A stretch of 64,000 bases of DNA, taken from the NCBI RefSeq assembly GCF_021018895.1, contig NC_079366.1, positions 23,235,896-23,299,895 on the forward strand, written 5' to 3'. Shown in pieces: positions 1 through 10,737 of this stretch. The DNA comes from Seriola aureovittata. Taxonomy: Eukaryota > Chordata > Actinopteri > Carangiformes > Carangidae. A program made the position numbers and the translations under genes. A model generated the notes under the pieces. That model saw only the letters and a program-made list of their open reading frames with translations, was not told where the DNA came from and ran no database searches. Positions within the stretch are counted from its first letter, which is position 1. Each line of letters starts with the position of its first letter.

Positions 1-340
1 TCAGTCCAAAAGGCGACTCCAGAGGCTCCCACACAGATCCTGGAGAATTCTGACCGGGTCCATCACTGGTGTTTCCAACCTTAAAGAACAACAACAAAAA
101 AACAATTTTTAAAATTAATTCAGGATAAAGTTTGTTTATTTTGTGAATGGGCTGGCTGCACAGAGATTTAGTCCTCCATAAACTTAGAAACTTTAAATTT
201 GAGTTGATTTAACTGACAGTTTGTCTCTAAAAAATATCTATGTCGATTGTATTTTGTATTCTGGATTTAAACTCATTCTCTGTTTAATTAATGCACCAAA
301 AAAAAACAAAAAAAAAACATTCTTGTCTTTTTCAGCCTTT

Positions 341-346
341 TTTATT
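341..346 (-). terminator. Poly(A) signal for the fgfbp2-like gene
   Basis: AATAAA on the minus strand, about 105 bases past the stop codon. A second copy lies near 135-140. Either could end the short 3' UTR. Confidence 0.5.
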
Positions 347-451
347 CTAACTTTTTCAATCTTCTTCTTTCTATTCTTCTCCTGTAATTTCTGTAACTTT
401 CCTTTTCCTATCTGTCATTTTTCCATCACTCACCTGTGTCTGAGTATCATC

Positions 452-1195
452 TCAGTTTTGGAACCAGCTGATGACGTAGGTGCAGATGCCTTGAAAGCTC
501 TTCCAGCAGTACTCTGAGGCGATGCGGGAGGCTTTGGAGTCAGGCTGCTCTGTGGGACGAGTAGTGGTCTTCCCAGGCTTGGGGGTAGTTTTCTTGGTCT
601 GGGGGCCCTTGCCTGGCTGGGGCTTGACGGGCTGCTGAGGCTGGGGCTTGACAGGTTTAGGAGTAGTGACGGGCTTGGTCTGGGCTGGCACCACAGGTTT
701 GCGTGGCTCCTGCACAGGCTTGGAGGGCTTTGGGGTGGTGATCTTGGGCCAGGAGGCCAGGAAGGTCATCTGTGCCTCGTCGGGGTATTTCTTGCACATC
801 TGTGTGCGGTAGACTTTGGGTCCCTGGCAGGCGTGACTCAGCTTCCTCAACTCCCACATCATCTGGGTGAAGTAGTGGCGAGGGTTGAGGTTGTAGGCGC
901 GGCAGAGGTTGGGTTTTCCCTGGAAGTCGCAGTAGTAGGAGCGTCCTGGGGTCTGGCCCTGGCTAGGACCTTTGCAGGAGACACGCAGGCGAGTATAGTC
1001 ACCGGCTCCCGACACCACCATGGTACAGGAATCCTTGGTCTTGGTGGTGAATTTGATGGACTCGTCCCAGATGCTTCGTTGTTGCTGCTGCTGCTGCTGC
1101 TGCTTGTTGTCATTGCTGCTGTTGTTCGTCTGAGCATTTGACACAAAAACAGTTGCTGCCAGAACCAGCAGCAACACTCTCATCCTGGATCTCAT
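452..1195 (-). CDS. fgfbp2: Fibroblast growth factor-binding protein, FGFBP2-like (single coding exon)
   Basis: Secreted carrier protein of the FGF-binding family, which releases FGFs from matrix heparan sulfate. The 247-residue product starts with a hydrophobic signal peptide (RVLLLVLAATVFVSNA). Next come a Gln run (about residues 37-44) and the conserved Cys-rich domain with motifs DSCTM, YYCDFQGKPNLCRAY and HACQGPKVYRTQMC. A long Pro/Lys/Thr-rich linker follows, then the family C-terminus with paired cysteines (EYCWKSFQGIC) and the hydrophobic end YVISWFQN. The spacing and the two-Cys tail fit FGFBP2 better than FGFBP3; FGFBP1 is the main alternative. An in-frame ATG at 1288 exists, but it lies too close to the TATA box at 1299-1307 to be in the transcript, and the signal peptide begins just after the ATG at 1195, so I chose 1195. 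The position next to prom1 matches the vertebrate FGFBP-PROM1 neighbourhood. Confidence 0.9.
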   Translation of the reverse strand: MRSRMRVLLLVLAATVFVSNAQTNNSSNDNKQQQQQQQQRSIWDESIKFTTKTKDSCTMVVSGAGDYTRLRVSCKGPSQGQTPGRSYYCDFQGKPNLCRAYNLNPRHYFTQMMWELRKLSHACQGPKVYRTQMCKKYPDEAQMTFLASWPKITTPKPSKPVQEPRKPVVPAQTKPVTTPKPVKPQPQQPVKPQPGKGPQTKKTTPKPGKTTTRPTEQPDSKASRIASEYCWKSFQGICTYVISWFQN

Positions 1196-1298
1196 GGTGG
1201 TGTGTCTGTGATGGACGGGCGTAGGTATGGGATGATGTGTATGGATGTGTCCGTACAGAAGGTTAAGGTGTGGAAGGGTAGAAGGCATCTGAGTTTGG

Positions 1299-1307
1299 CT
1301 TTATAAG
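1299..1307 (-). promoter_or_regulatory. TATA box of the fgfbp2-like gene
   Basis: On the minus strand this reads CTTATAAAG, about 105 bases upstream of the chosen start codon. A start site 25-30 bases downstream would fall near 1270-1275, giving a 5' leader of about 75 bases. That excludes the upstream ATG at 1288 from the message. Seen directly; function inferred. Confidence 0.6.
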
Positions 1308-1309
1308 GC

Positions 1310-4300
1310 TGAAGCTTACAAAGAAGGTATTATTCAGGTGAAGTGAGGGACTCAAACGCCGCCTCCAGCACTGACCCCTCCCTCACACGTGCACACGCAC
1401 ACACACACACACACGCACACACACACACACACATGCACACGCACACACACACACACCAACTACATGGGGCTTGTGTGGTGTGCTCAAAACTAAAAAAGTG
1501 ATGGACGGGATGGATGGATGGAAGGAGGGGGAAAACATAAACTGAGGAAGGAAGAGGGGAGAGGGTCATTGGATCTGTGGGAGCTGAGGGGGGGGTGGAG
1601 AGTAACAAGACTGAAGGAGGGTTCACACATGAAGCCAAAGGTTGTGAAAAAGAGTGGTAAGACATTATATAATCTCACATAAGAGGGTCTTTGACTATTG
1701 ATGAGGGGGAGAGGTGGGGGAGAAAACTGTGGGTCCAGAGCCGTATTTGCAGCCCAAGGTTATTTGCTGAAGGTTTAAAGTTGATCTGTGACCCTGTAAA
1801 AATAAAAAACCTCATCATGTTCTTCTACAGATGCAGAGGTTGACTTTTTCAAGATTTCTGTTGTTGTACTACAAACTTTGATTGTCCCATAAAAATTTGC
1901 TTTGTAATGTGATATAATTTGAAAATATCTTGTAACACAGTTACAATTTCTTTTTTATTGCAAAGCGTTGTTTTATCCAGATGGTTAGTGGAGAATATAA
2001 TGACAATGCATTAGAGGAACAAACAAGGGCAAGGTTATGGAGAGCAGTATTAGATTTGATTAAAGCTGGGGATCAACATTGATTCATGAAATTACTGAGT
2101 GAGTTCACTGACTGTCTCTTGACTTACGCTACTGTTAAACTGTTTAAGCATTATCCCGTAAATCCCGAAATCTCAGAGCAAAGTCTGAACTCAGTAAAGG
2201 CTAAATACATAACTGAATACATGTATACACTGCGGTGGTGTCCAGTGTCATTTCATAGCTCTAACCAGGCCTGACTGAACTCCACAGTGAGTTTGAACTG
2301 AACAGAGAAACACACGCTGCCTTTAAAGAGACTTAAATATTCCATATGAATCGGCTGAGAGGAAGAGCAGAGTTGCACGCATAGCCTGCTACTGTGTAAA
2401 GTATGTGTACAAATACACACATGCCCTCAGTACATTCAGGAAGTTTTATTTTTTATAGCCATCAACTTGGTAGGGAAGAGAAAAAGCCCATCCCCCCCCT
2501 CCATGTGAGAAGTGTGTTTATGTTGTCTGGAACAGATGTTCTCCACAATCAAGTAAGTGTAGTCGTCTGCCGATAGGTTGCAACTGTGTCACGCCACCTC
2601 AACCACTGCTAAGCCCCCCCACCACTCCCTGCAAACCTGCCCCCCAAAACAGACCTGAACCATTTCAACATGAATGATCACAGGTGTACTGTGTTTTGGC
2701 AGATGGGCTCCTTTTTCACTTAAACCTGTGGCTCAGAGCTTATGTAAAGTTTAAATTGTAGGTGGTTTATGACCCCTCAACAAAAAAAAGCTTCCTGAAT
2801 TTCTTCAGTGGGTGTGTATCTTTGCTTTGGTATGTGAGCCAGACAACAGCGCTTCATGAATCCTGTGTTTAATGGAAGAAAAGCAAAGCAGACACTTAGT
2901 GGACGGAAGTTTTTATTCACAGATTTGCGCCCTCACCATAAACTCCAGCTGTTTTTTTGTGTGTGTGTGTGTATGTATGTGTGTGTGTGTGTGTGTGTGT
3001 GTTTTCCTCCATTTGATCTCTGACAAAGACACAGAGGCTTCTGGGAGTTTTATTTCTCAAAACACATGATGGCGAAAAAAAAACAAACAAAACCTCTGAC
3101 AGCACAATCAACTAGGCCGTCACTAATGGTCTGGCGAGAAGTGCCTTAGACATAATTTTTTGTTTGTTAGCTGTCTTAACACCTTGTAAGGGTAATATGT
3201 ATGTAGCTTATGTGTGTGTTGAATCGCTTGAAACACTGCCTCTTACAGTAGCATGAACCAGTATAAACTCTGGACTAATCTCTTCATGTCTCAAAGATTT
3301 GAATAATGAGCCACTTTTCTCGGTCAGTGTTTGAAGGAAAAGTTTGACATTTTGTGAAATACCTTTTTTTGCATCCTTCCCAAGAGTTTGCTGAGAAGAT
3401 GAATAGCACCTTCATCTGTGTATGAAGCTACAGTGTAGAGACTGTTTGCTTAGCTTAGCACAAAGACCAGAGACAGGGGTAAACACCTGATCTGGTGCTG
3501 TTTTAAGATGAACAAAATTGGCCCAAAGCCTAGCAATTTACACTTTCTACATTTACATTTACTCATTTGGCAGACGCTTTTATCCAGAGCGACTGACAAG
3601 TGAGGGACAACACTAAAGCTTCAGTGCAACTGGAAACGTTGGCATAAGAACAAAGTACTACATCTATTTAATAAGTGCAAAGAGATCAAGTAAAACTTTC
3701 TATCTTGTATCTTTAATACGTACATAATCCAAAACTGTAAAACCACAAACTGACACTTTAGCCATGCTAACAGCATAGCTATATGGATGGCAATGTTAGC
3801 CTGACTTTGGTCATTTCCTCACTCAAGCTACGCTAACTGGCTGCTGATATTTAACACACAGATGTGAGAGTGGCATCTTCTCATCAAACTCTTGGAAACA
3901 AAGCAGAGAAGTATATTTTCCACAATGTAAAACTTTTTCTTGAACATCTACCTGGTCAGTGCAAACCTGTAGACAAAATGATGCAAGCTACATTACAAAT
4001 ATTCACCAAGCAAAGAAATGAAGAAAAAAAAGAAAGAAAAGAAATGAACTACTCCTACAAAAAAAAACTACGTACATGTTATAAAACAAACATTAACAAA
4101 AATATAAAACTTTCAAAAGTTTTGAAAGCGTAAAAAATGTACACTTGTGTCACCAAGTTAAAACTGATGATGTAAATACAAATTCATTCTCTATATGTAA
4201 AACTAACTATGCAGGAAAAATTTTCTGACATCTGATAAAGTACAGCATGAAACACTAGAAGGACTGCTGTGGCGCTGCTGACTGGATGCTGGGATGTATG

Positions 4301-4320
4301 AGATAAATTACAGTTGGCTG
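1310..4320. other. Intergenic region between fgfbp2 and prom1; no gene seen
   Basis: Contains (CA)n-rich stretches at about 1397-1456 and a (GT)n tract at about 2958-3001, G/A-rich low-complexity sequence (1500-1620), and a dispersed teleost repeat module at 3548-3612. No open frame here has recognisable protein similarity or plausible splice sites. Confidence 0.6.
3548..3612 (+). repeat. Dispersed teleost repeat module
   Basis: Contains the stretch TTTGGCAGACGCTTTTATCC followed by AGAGCGACTGACAAGTGAGG. I recognise this as a very common dispersed module in teleost genomes, usually part of old SINE-like elements. I cannot assign a family name with certainty. Confidence 0.55.
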
Positions 4321-4323
4321 GCA

Positions 4324-5691
4324 TCAGAGGTCTTTGTCAAATGGCTTGAAGGGGTAACGGGGGGGAGGGACGCCCTCACACAGTTCCTGATTGTTGTCAT
4401 TCTTCCATTTTGTCCTTGGAAGTGTTACAAGATCTGAGTAAGAAAGATGGAAAGTCCAGTGGTCCTGGAAAAGAGAGAGGCCATGTCAGAAATAACCTGC
4501 GCTCTGTCCTACAGTGGGTTTTCTTTTTTTACCTGAGTGACGATTAGAAAAAGAATAAACAGAAGAACATTTACCATAAGGAAAAGCTCAGTTCCAGTTC
4601 TCTTGTCCGCTGCAGAGAAAGAAAAAATAAAATCAGCTCTGGGTTTATCAACAGCTTTATTTTCCCCCAAGCTTAAGACCCAGAGGCTTTTCTAGAAAAG
4701 CCAGCGTGTTAGTTTGACTAAAAGGCAAATAAAAACTCAGTAGTATGACCCTTTTTGAGACTGCTTATATTCCTGCCTTTAACATTTATCAAGATTGTAG
4801 ATGGATAGAGCAAACACAAATTCCAGATGAAATCTGCACAACATCTGCAACATGATTGTTATTGTTCAGGTGGATGATAGACTTTGGTCAAAATATGATA
4901 CCATACCATTTTAAAACATCACTGACCATCGAAGTCAAATAGCTGCAAGGAATAATTGTGCCAATTTACTGTAAACTGTGAATTCACTGTAACTTAACTT
5001 CGGTGTGAAAAGCTATAGATATAAAAGAATTCTATATTTACTAATATTTCAGGGCGTCAGGGGTGTCAGATGGATATGAGGCTTTGAGCCTAAATCATGA
5101 GTGATCTCTCCTTGATGAGTCCAGTTGTTTGAATGAGCAGTTAGAAGAAACAATGGTGATGGATGAAGGTTGAAGAAGAGGAACGGATGAAACACAGCGG
5201 AAAGACGGTGAAATATCACTCACAGTCTCCTGGGTAAAGTCACACTAGTGATGATTGAATGGCTGGTGGTTGTTAGATGGTTACTTCAGTTAGAAGTGGG
5301 TTAGTGGATGGTTATATGTAACCAATAATCAATACCTCTTCAACGGGGAGAATGCTCCTGTGGGTCACCAGTCGGAGTAGCTTGGAGGAGCAGAGGCCCG
5401 AGGGAACCGAGTCAGAGTGTCGTAATAGGGGGAGCTACATCACCCGCACACACACGCACCCATCCAAACACATGCACACGTACACATGGGGAATTCTTTA
5501 TAAGTTTAACGTTTGTGGAAAAATCTCATGTAGCACATTTAGTTCTGTCTTCTACAGACGAATATCCCTCCACCAATTAATACCTCAGCATGCAAGCAAA
5601 CAGATCTGGTAAGTACAACTCGTACCTGACCACAGAGAGGTTTCCATGGATATCACACACTTGTTCACCATGATTACCTGTATTACCCAAA
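4324..5691 (-). CDS. prom1: Candidate alternative 3' exons of prom1 (long cytoplasmic tail)
   Basis: Three minus-strand segments form one open frame if joined to the prom1 exon ending at 6208. They are a 14-nt microexon 5691-5678 (strong pyrimidine tract, TTACAG acceptor, GTAATC donor), a 35-nt exon 4609-4575 (CTGCAG acceptor, GTAAAT donor) and a 141-nt exon 4464-4324 (TTTTCCAG acceptor, ends in TGA). The phases fit only through the microexon. The result is a tail of about 62 residues that contains KRTGTELFLMDHW and ends ELCEGVPPPRYPFKPFDKDL. This would replace the 23-residue tail encoded at 5434-5365, which ends APPSYSDW. Both tails have a PPxY-type motif. Prominin-1 C-terminal splice variants are known in mammals; this join is inferred. 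A separate small gene is the alternative. Confidence 0.5.
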
Positions 5692-7235
5692 CTGTAACAC
5701 AAGAGCGAGGGAGGACAGGTGAGAAAGAGAATGGTAAGATTTTGGTGAAAGCAACGAGGATGGCGGGATCCTCGGTGTCACTTTCGACGGAAATGAAGTC
5801 GATAGTGAGGAAGTGACGTGAGGGAAGACGATGAAACAAGGATCCATGCAAAGAGACACAAGATTATGCTTGTGATTTCTGATGAAAAGAGTGAGGAGAA
5901 AGAAGAGATCCAAAGATGAAGTATCCCATACCAAGAAAAAAAGAGTGGGCATTTGAGAGAGGACGAAAAGACGCACATCAAAGTGCAACAAGCCACGGGT
6001 AAGAGGAGCTGGAGAGAGCGGAAATAACATGAGGGAAAAATAGGAGAATCGAAGCAAATAGTGACAGAAGGAAAGAGAGAAGAGAAAGATTCATTAATTT
6101 TGTTTTGATCTACAACAGGGAGGATTTTGAGAGCTAAGAGTAAAACTAAAGAATTATCATTCTTTGGCTACATGTCCTAAATGTGCATGTGTGTTGTCTG
6201 AACTCACTCTTCAAAGACGTCCTCTGTGTCCATCCTTCTGTAATACTTGGCCAGTTTGATGGAGAAGATGATACTGGGGATCAGAAAGACGCAGCAGCCT
6301 CCCAGACCGAACCAGAATGTGTTCTGAAAAACACATTTACCCGTGATTTTTCCTTAAAAGTTGACCTTGGAAATTGACGTACATCTTTAAAACAGATATC
6401 TAGTGCTAGATTGATTATTAAATCAAGCCAAAATGGTAAATATCTAAAGATTTGCTCTCAAATGTTTGTTACCTTTAGTATGTCTTATTATTTGCTAAGT
6501 TTACATAGACAAAACTAGGTCCCAAACCGAAAGATATCTAGTTTAAGATCATATATGACAAATAAATCAGATTTGACCGGCGGAAGCAGCAAATCGACTA
6601 CCAAAATACTTTCCAATTACTTTTTCAGTTGACTGACTAATGGATTAATTGACAAATACTTTCAGCTGTAGACTAAACGATGTATCAGAAAGAATACTAA
6701 TACAGTGAAACAGTTATAGTTGCAGCCATTCAGAATTGTCCTGCTACATTTCACACAAGACATGTACACAAATAGTATAAAATGTGCATATACAGGGCAG
6801 TATATATAAATAAAAACACATGCACAACTGCTGGAGCTGCTGGAGCCCTAATATATAAATTCTTGTTTATATTGCTCACAGTCTGTGGCTTGTTTGAGCT
6901 CTCATTAAACACTCACAAACTCACATGCATGGCTAATAAGTAAATATTAAACTTTACAATTCCTCAGGGCTGCGGGTAAAAACAGTGAAGAACCTATGTG
7001 CATGCAAGTCTCAAAACAGACTCTGTCCCATCACAGTGTGTACGAGTAAGTGTGTCGGAGACTTGAGGATTTACTGTTCTCATATGTGAGGTTGCAAAAC
7101 CCAGAGCTCCCTCAGAACGTCAAAGAGCCGTTTATATTTTCAGTTGAAATCCTGACACATGTAGGGAACATGAACTGTACATACGACTGGGCAATGGTGT
7201 ACCTCAGCAGCCTTCCAGCCACACACACACACACG

Positions 7236-7280
<45 letters not shown>

Positions 7281-10200
7281 GCACACACACACACACACAC
7301 ACACAAAGCTAACCACTCTTACCACTGAATCAACTATGAAGCTGCACGCTACGATCTCCATGCTGTCCACAATGTTACTGATGGGTTTACACTGCGCCAC
7401 CTCTGCTGTCAACTGCAGGGAAAAACACATACAGTATATAACATAAAAAACCCAGAATATAGATTACAGTGTCAATATGAATGACATCAAATGTGAAACC
7501 AGAACTCGTTGAGCGTGGACATTTGTAAACATCTCAGTTCCTCCTGGCTCATCTCCTGATCTCCCCTCAACCTTCTCATTACACACTTCAAATTAAATCA
7601 AAGTGGCTTCTTGCACTGTTACAAAGTTTGGTTATAATCAGGAAATAGCTACGGCTCCTGTGATTTACTGCAATTTGTTTAACTCCTCAGAGTTGTGTTT
7701 TTCATTCAACGTGATTAACTACACAGTGAATCCGCCACTGGATGAACGCTTTTCCTTTCAGTTTGTGCACACTTCCCTGCGCTAACACTGTCCCAGCTGC
7801 AAAGAGAAAATTGGGAGAATACTCACAGAGCTTTTAACCCAGTCTGTGTACTGTTTGAAGTATCCAACCAAGCTCTGTATGTAGCCCTTTGTTTCCTATA
7901 AACCAACAGAGTTAGTTAGAAAGTTAGGAAATCTTTACACTGAACAAACATGTCATTAATTTATACCTGATTCAAAGAAGGATTACAAACACTGGTTACC
8001 CGTATAATACTCCATATTATCAGATCATATGAGCACACTTATATAAGGCTGACAAAGCATTTTATCAGCCATAAAGTCTTGTACCTGCTTCACCACATGG
8101 GAGGCATTATGAGTGATGAGGTACTCTGCTGCATCGATGGCACTCAGGATATTAGTGACCTTGACCTGAGAGAGAGAAACATTCATTTGAACTGGATGTG
8201 TATGTGTATTAGTTAAGAACTAACTAGTTAATAACTAATTAGTTAAGGTCCATTTTCTGTAGCACAAGCTTTGTGTTTATCTTAAATGTTTAGCATGCTG
8301 TTTAGTATGCTACAACACTGTTGCTGTCAGTGTGTTTTCTCACCGGCAGTTCGCTGGACGTCCTCTGCAGCTGTTTGATACTCTGGCTCAGGGTACTCTG
8401 TGTGACAAGACAACGACACAGATGGTTAAATAAACAAATCAAATGCACGTTCAAATGTCTGAGTGCTCATTTACAAATACTCTGTCATGTCACACCACTG
8501 CTGTCACAACATGAACCACGTTGCTACGGCAAACACACACAGAAAACACACTGTCATTGTGCCGTGCATCAACAGCGGCTTACCCGCGCTCTGACATATT
8601 TCTGTCACCATTTTATGAAAGAAAAGGAGGAAGAGAAAAAAAAGAAAGAACATTGAGGGGACAAGCAAAAACAGACACTTTTATAACCGTATAATCTTTT
8701 ACCTCTAACAGTGACTGTTTGGACTATTTTGATAGTTTGTTGATTTTTGAATGTAATTTGTGTGATATGTATTTTACAGTTATTTTTCACGCAGGGATTT
8801 CTGGAAACAGTACACTGAGGCATAAAATAGTTTGTGCTATTATAGGAGTTTCGTAAAGACAAACTCTATGTTAATTTACTAACTGGAGATGATAGTGTGT
8901 ATATTTGCTTGTGCATAGTGTAGGTATTTAATTGAGTGTGGTATTGGTATTGTTTGTGTTTGTGTTGTGGGAGAGGTGATTACCATCGCTTGTTCCAAGG
9001 GCACCACCTGATCTCTGTGAATCTGTCTGATACTGCTGGCGTGTCCTTTAAGTGCGTTCTCCAGAGCACCACGCGGCTGTAAACGAACAAACACAAACAT
9101 AAAGAGTTGAAGACACATGATTTTATTGCTGTTGCACATTGAGCTCCTACAAAACTTACAGTACAATCTTCAGGTTCTTCAGGTAATGAATATTAAAAGA
9201 GTGGTTTATTATTCTTTCTTTTCTTACAAATACATACGCACACTAATCCCTCTGTACATGTGCCATTTAAAGACACATGATCTAACTGTGTCTGGTTGTC
9301 AGAGATTTCCTCCAAGTTCAAAAACATAACTGTTATCATCTCCTGGACAATAACAGCTGCAATGATGAAACTTACCAGTTGGTCAGCCTGAGCCTCCAGG
9401 TCAGTAGAGAAAGACAGGAGATCCACAAGGGTGACTCCCTTATTTACCTAAAACAAGATGAAGCAGGGTTAATATCCTTACTTTGTACATCTTTCAGTTT
9501 TTAGTTATGTACATTTTTGTTTTGTTGGAAGGTTTTTTAAAAGTTTAATGATAAAAGGGAAGATGATGTAGATTTATTCTAATGACCTTGACACTGAGGA
9601 CTGACAGATACACACACAAACAATCTTGTTTAGTCTTCACACAAAAACACATACTTGTTTTTGTCACTGATGAGGACACTGTATGGATTCAGATTCATTT
9701 TCTGGAATTTTTTCCTGGCATTACCTTAAGTGTAATTCTAACCTTAACCTAATCCTCAAACCAAGTGCTAGCCTTTACGTAAATGGTAAACATTGTGGGG
9801 GCCATCTTTTGTTGTCTCCACATGGGAGGTGAGTCCCCTCAATGTGTGACTTCAGCCCCCTTGATTGTGATACAAGTACACACACACAGATTACCTCAGC
9901 CAGGTATGTCTCATAGTCAATCTGTCCAACTCCAGAGTTGGCGAAGTTGATGAGGCTGTCTCTGCCGTCCTGCTCCAACAGTGAAATGTCTTGCAGATCG
10001 ACCTGTACACTTTCAAACACCTTGGCCAGATCTTTGTTGTACTGTGGCGAAACACAAAAGCAAAACACACAAGTTACCAAGTTGTCACTTATCTAGCTCC
10101 AACAAGACGGATTTTTATCGGATTTTTATCTACACAGTAAATTGACACTTATCACAGTTCTTTTTTAAATTTTTTTTATTTAAGTATTTTTTGGGGAATT

Positions 10201-10690
10201 TTTGTGTCTTTATTTGACAAGAGCAGAGAGATGACAGGAAACAAAGGCAGAGAGATGGGGAATGACACACAACAAAAGTCCCCAAACCGGGACTAATAAC
10301 AGGGACATTGACGTCCAGAGTCGGTGCCCTTAACCACTCTGCCACCGGCCGCCGACTTACCACAGTTCTGTTGAGGAAGGAGTTGATGTTGAACATGGTT
10401 TCCAGCTGCAGAGCGTGATACAGACCGTTGTTCTCATAGCAATCCCTGCAGGACAAATACAGCATAATAACACTCTGAATATCCTTATATTCAATAAGCA
10501 AATTTCAACCAATCAGGTCCTTCGCTGTTAAATAAAACATAATTGACCCTTATGTACGGTATGTGTGCATTAGCTGGTGGCATGTTACCTGTACATGCTT
10601 CCCAAAGTCAAGTCAATGTTCGGGTTCTGAAACAGCATCCCAGGAAGGAAGTTCTTCTTGGCGGGATGAACCAGGAATGGTGTATCTATG

Positions 10691-10737
<47 letters not shown>

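Noticed and set aside
1196..1288. Upstream in-frame ATG giving the FGFBP protein 31 extra residues
   Set aside because: It lies only about 11 bases from the TATA box, so it should be outside the transcript, and the extra residues would bury the signal peptide.
5225..5230. 6-nt segment with CCCAG acceptor and GTGAGT donor in the prom1 3' region
   Set aside because: Too short to support on sequence alone, although it would keep any frame.
5585..6057. Minus-strand frames near the prom1 3' end (for example [19 protein letters not shown])
   Set aside because: Looks somewhat protein-like and could follow the prom1 exon in phase, but no credible acceptor and donor pair supports it.
10334..10353. 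Functional tRNA gene
   Set aside because: Only the A-box-like head is preserved and no cloverleaf can be drawn; it is a SINE head.
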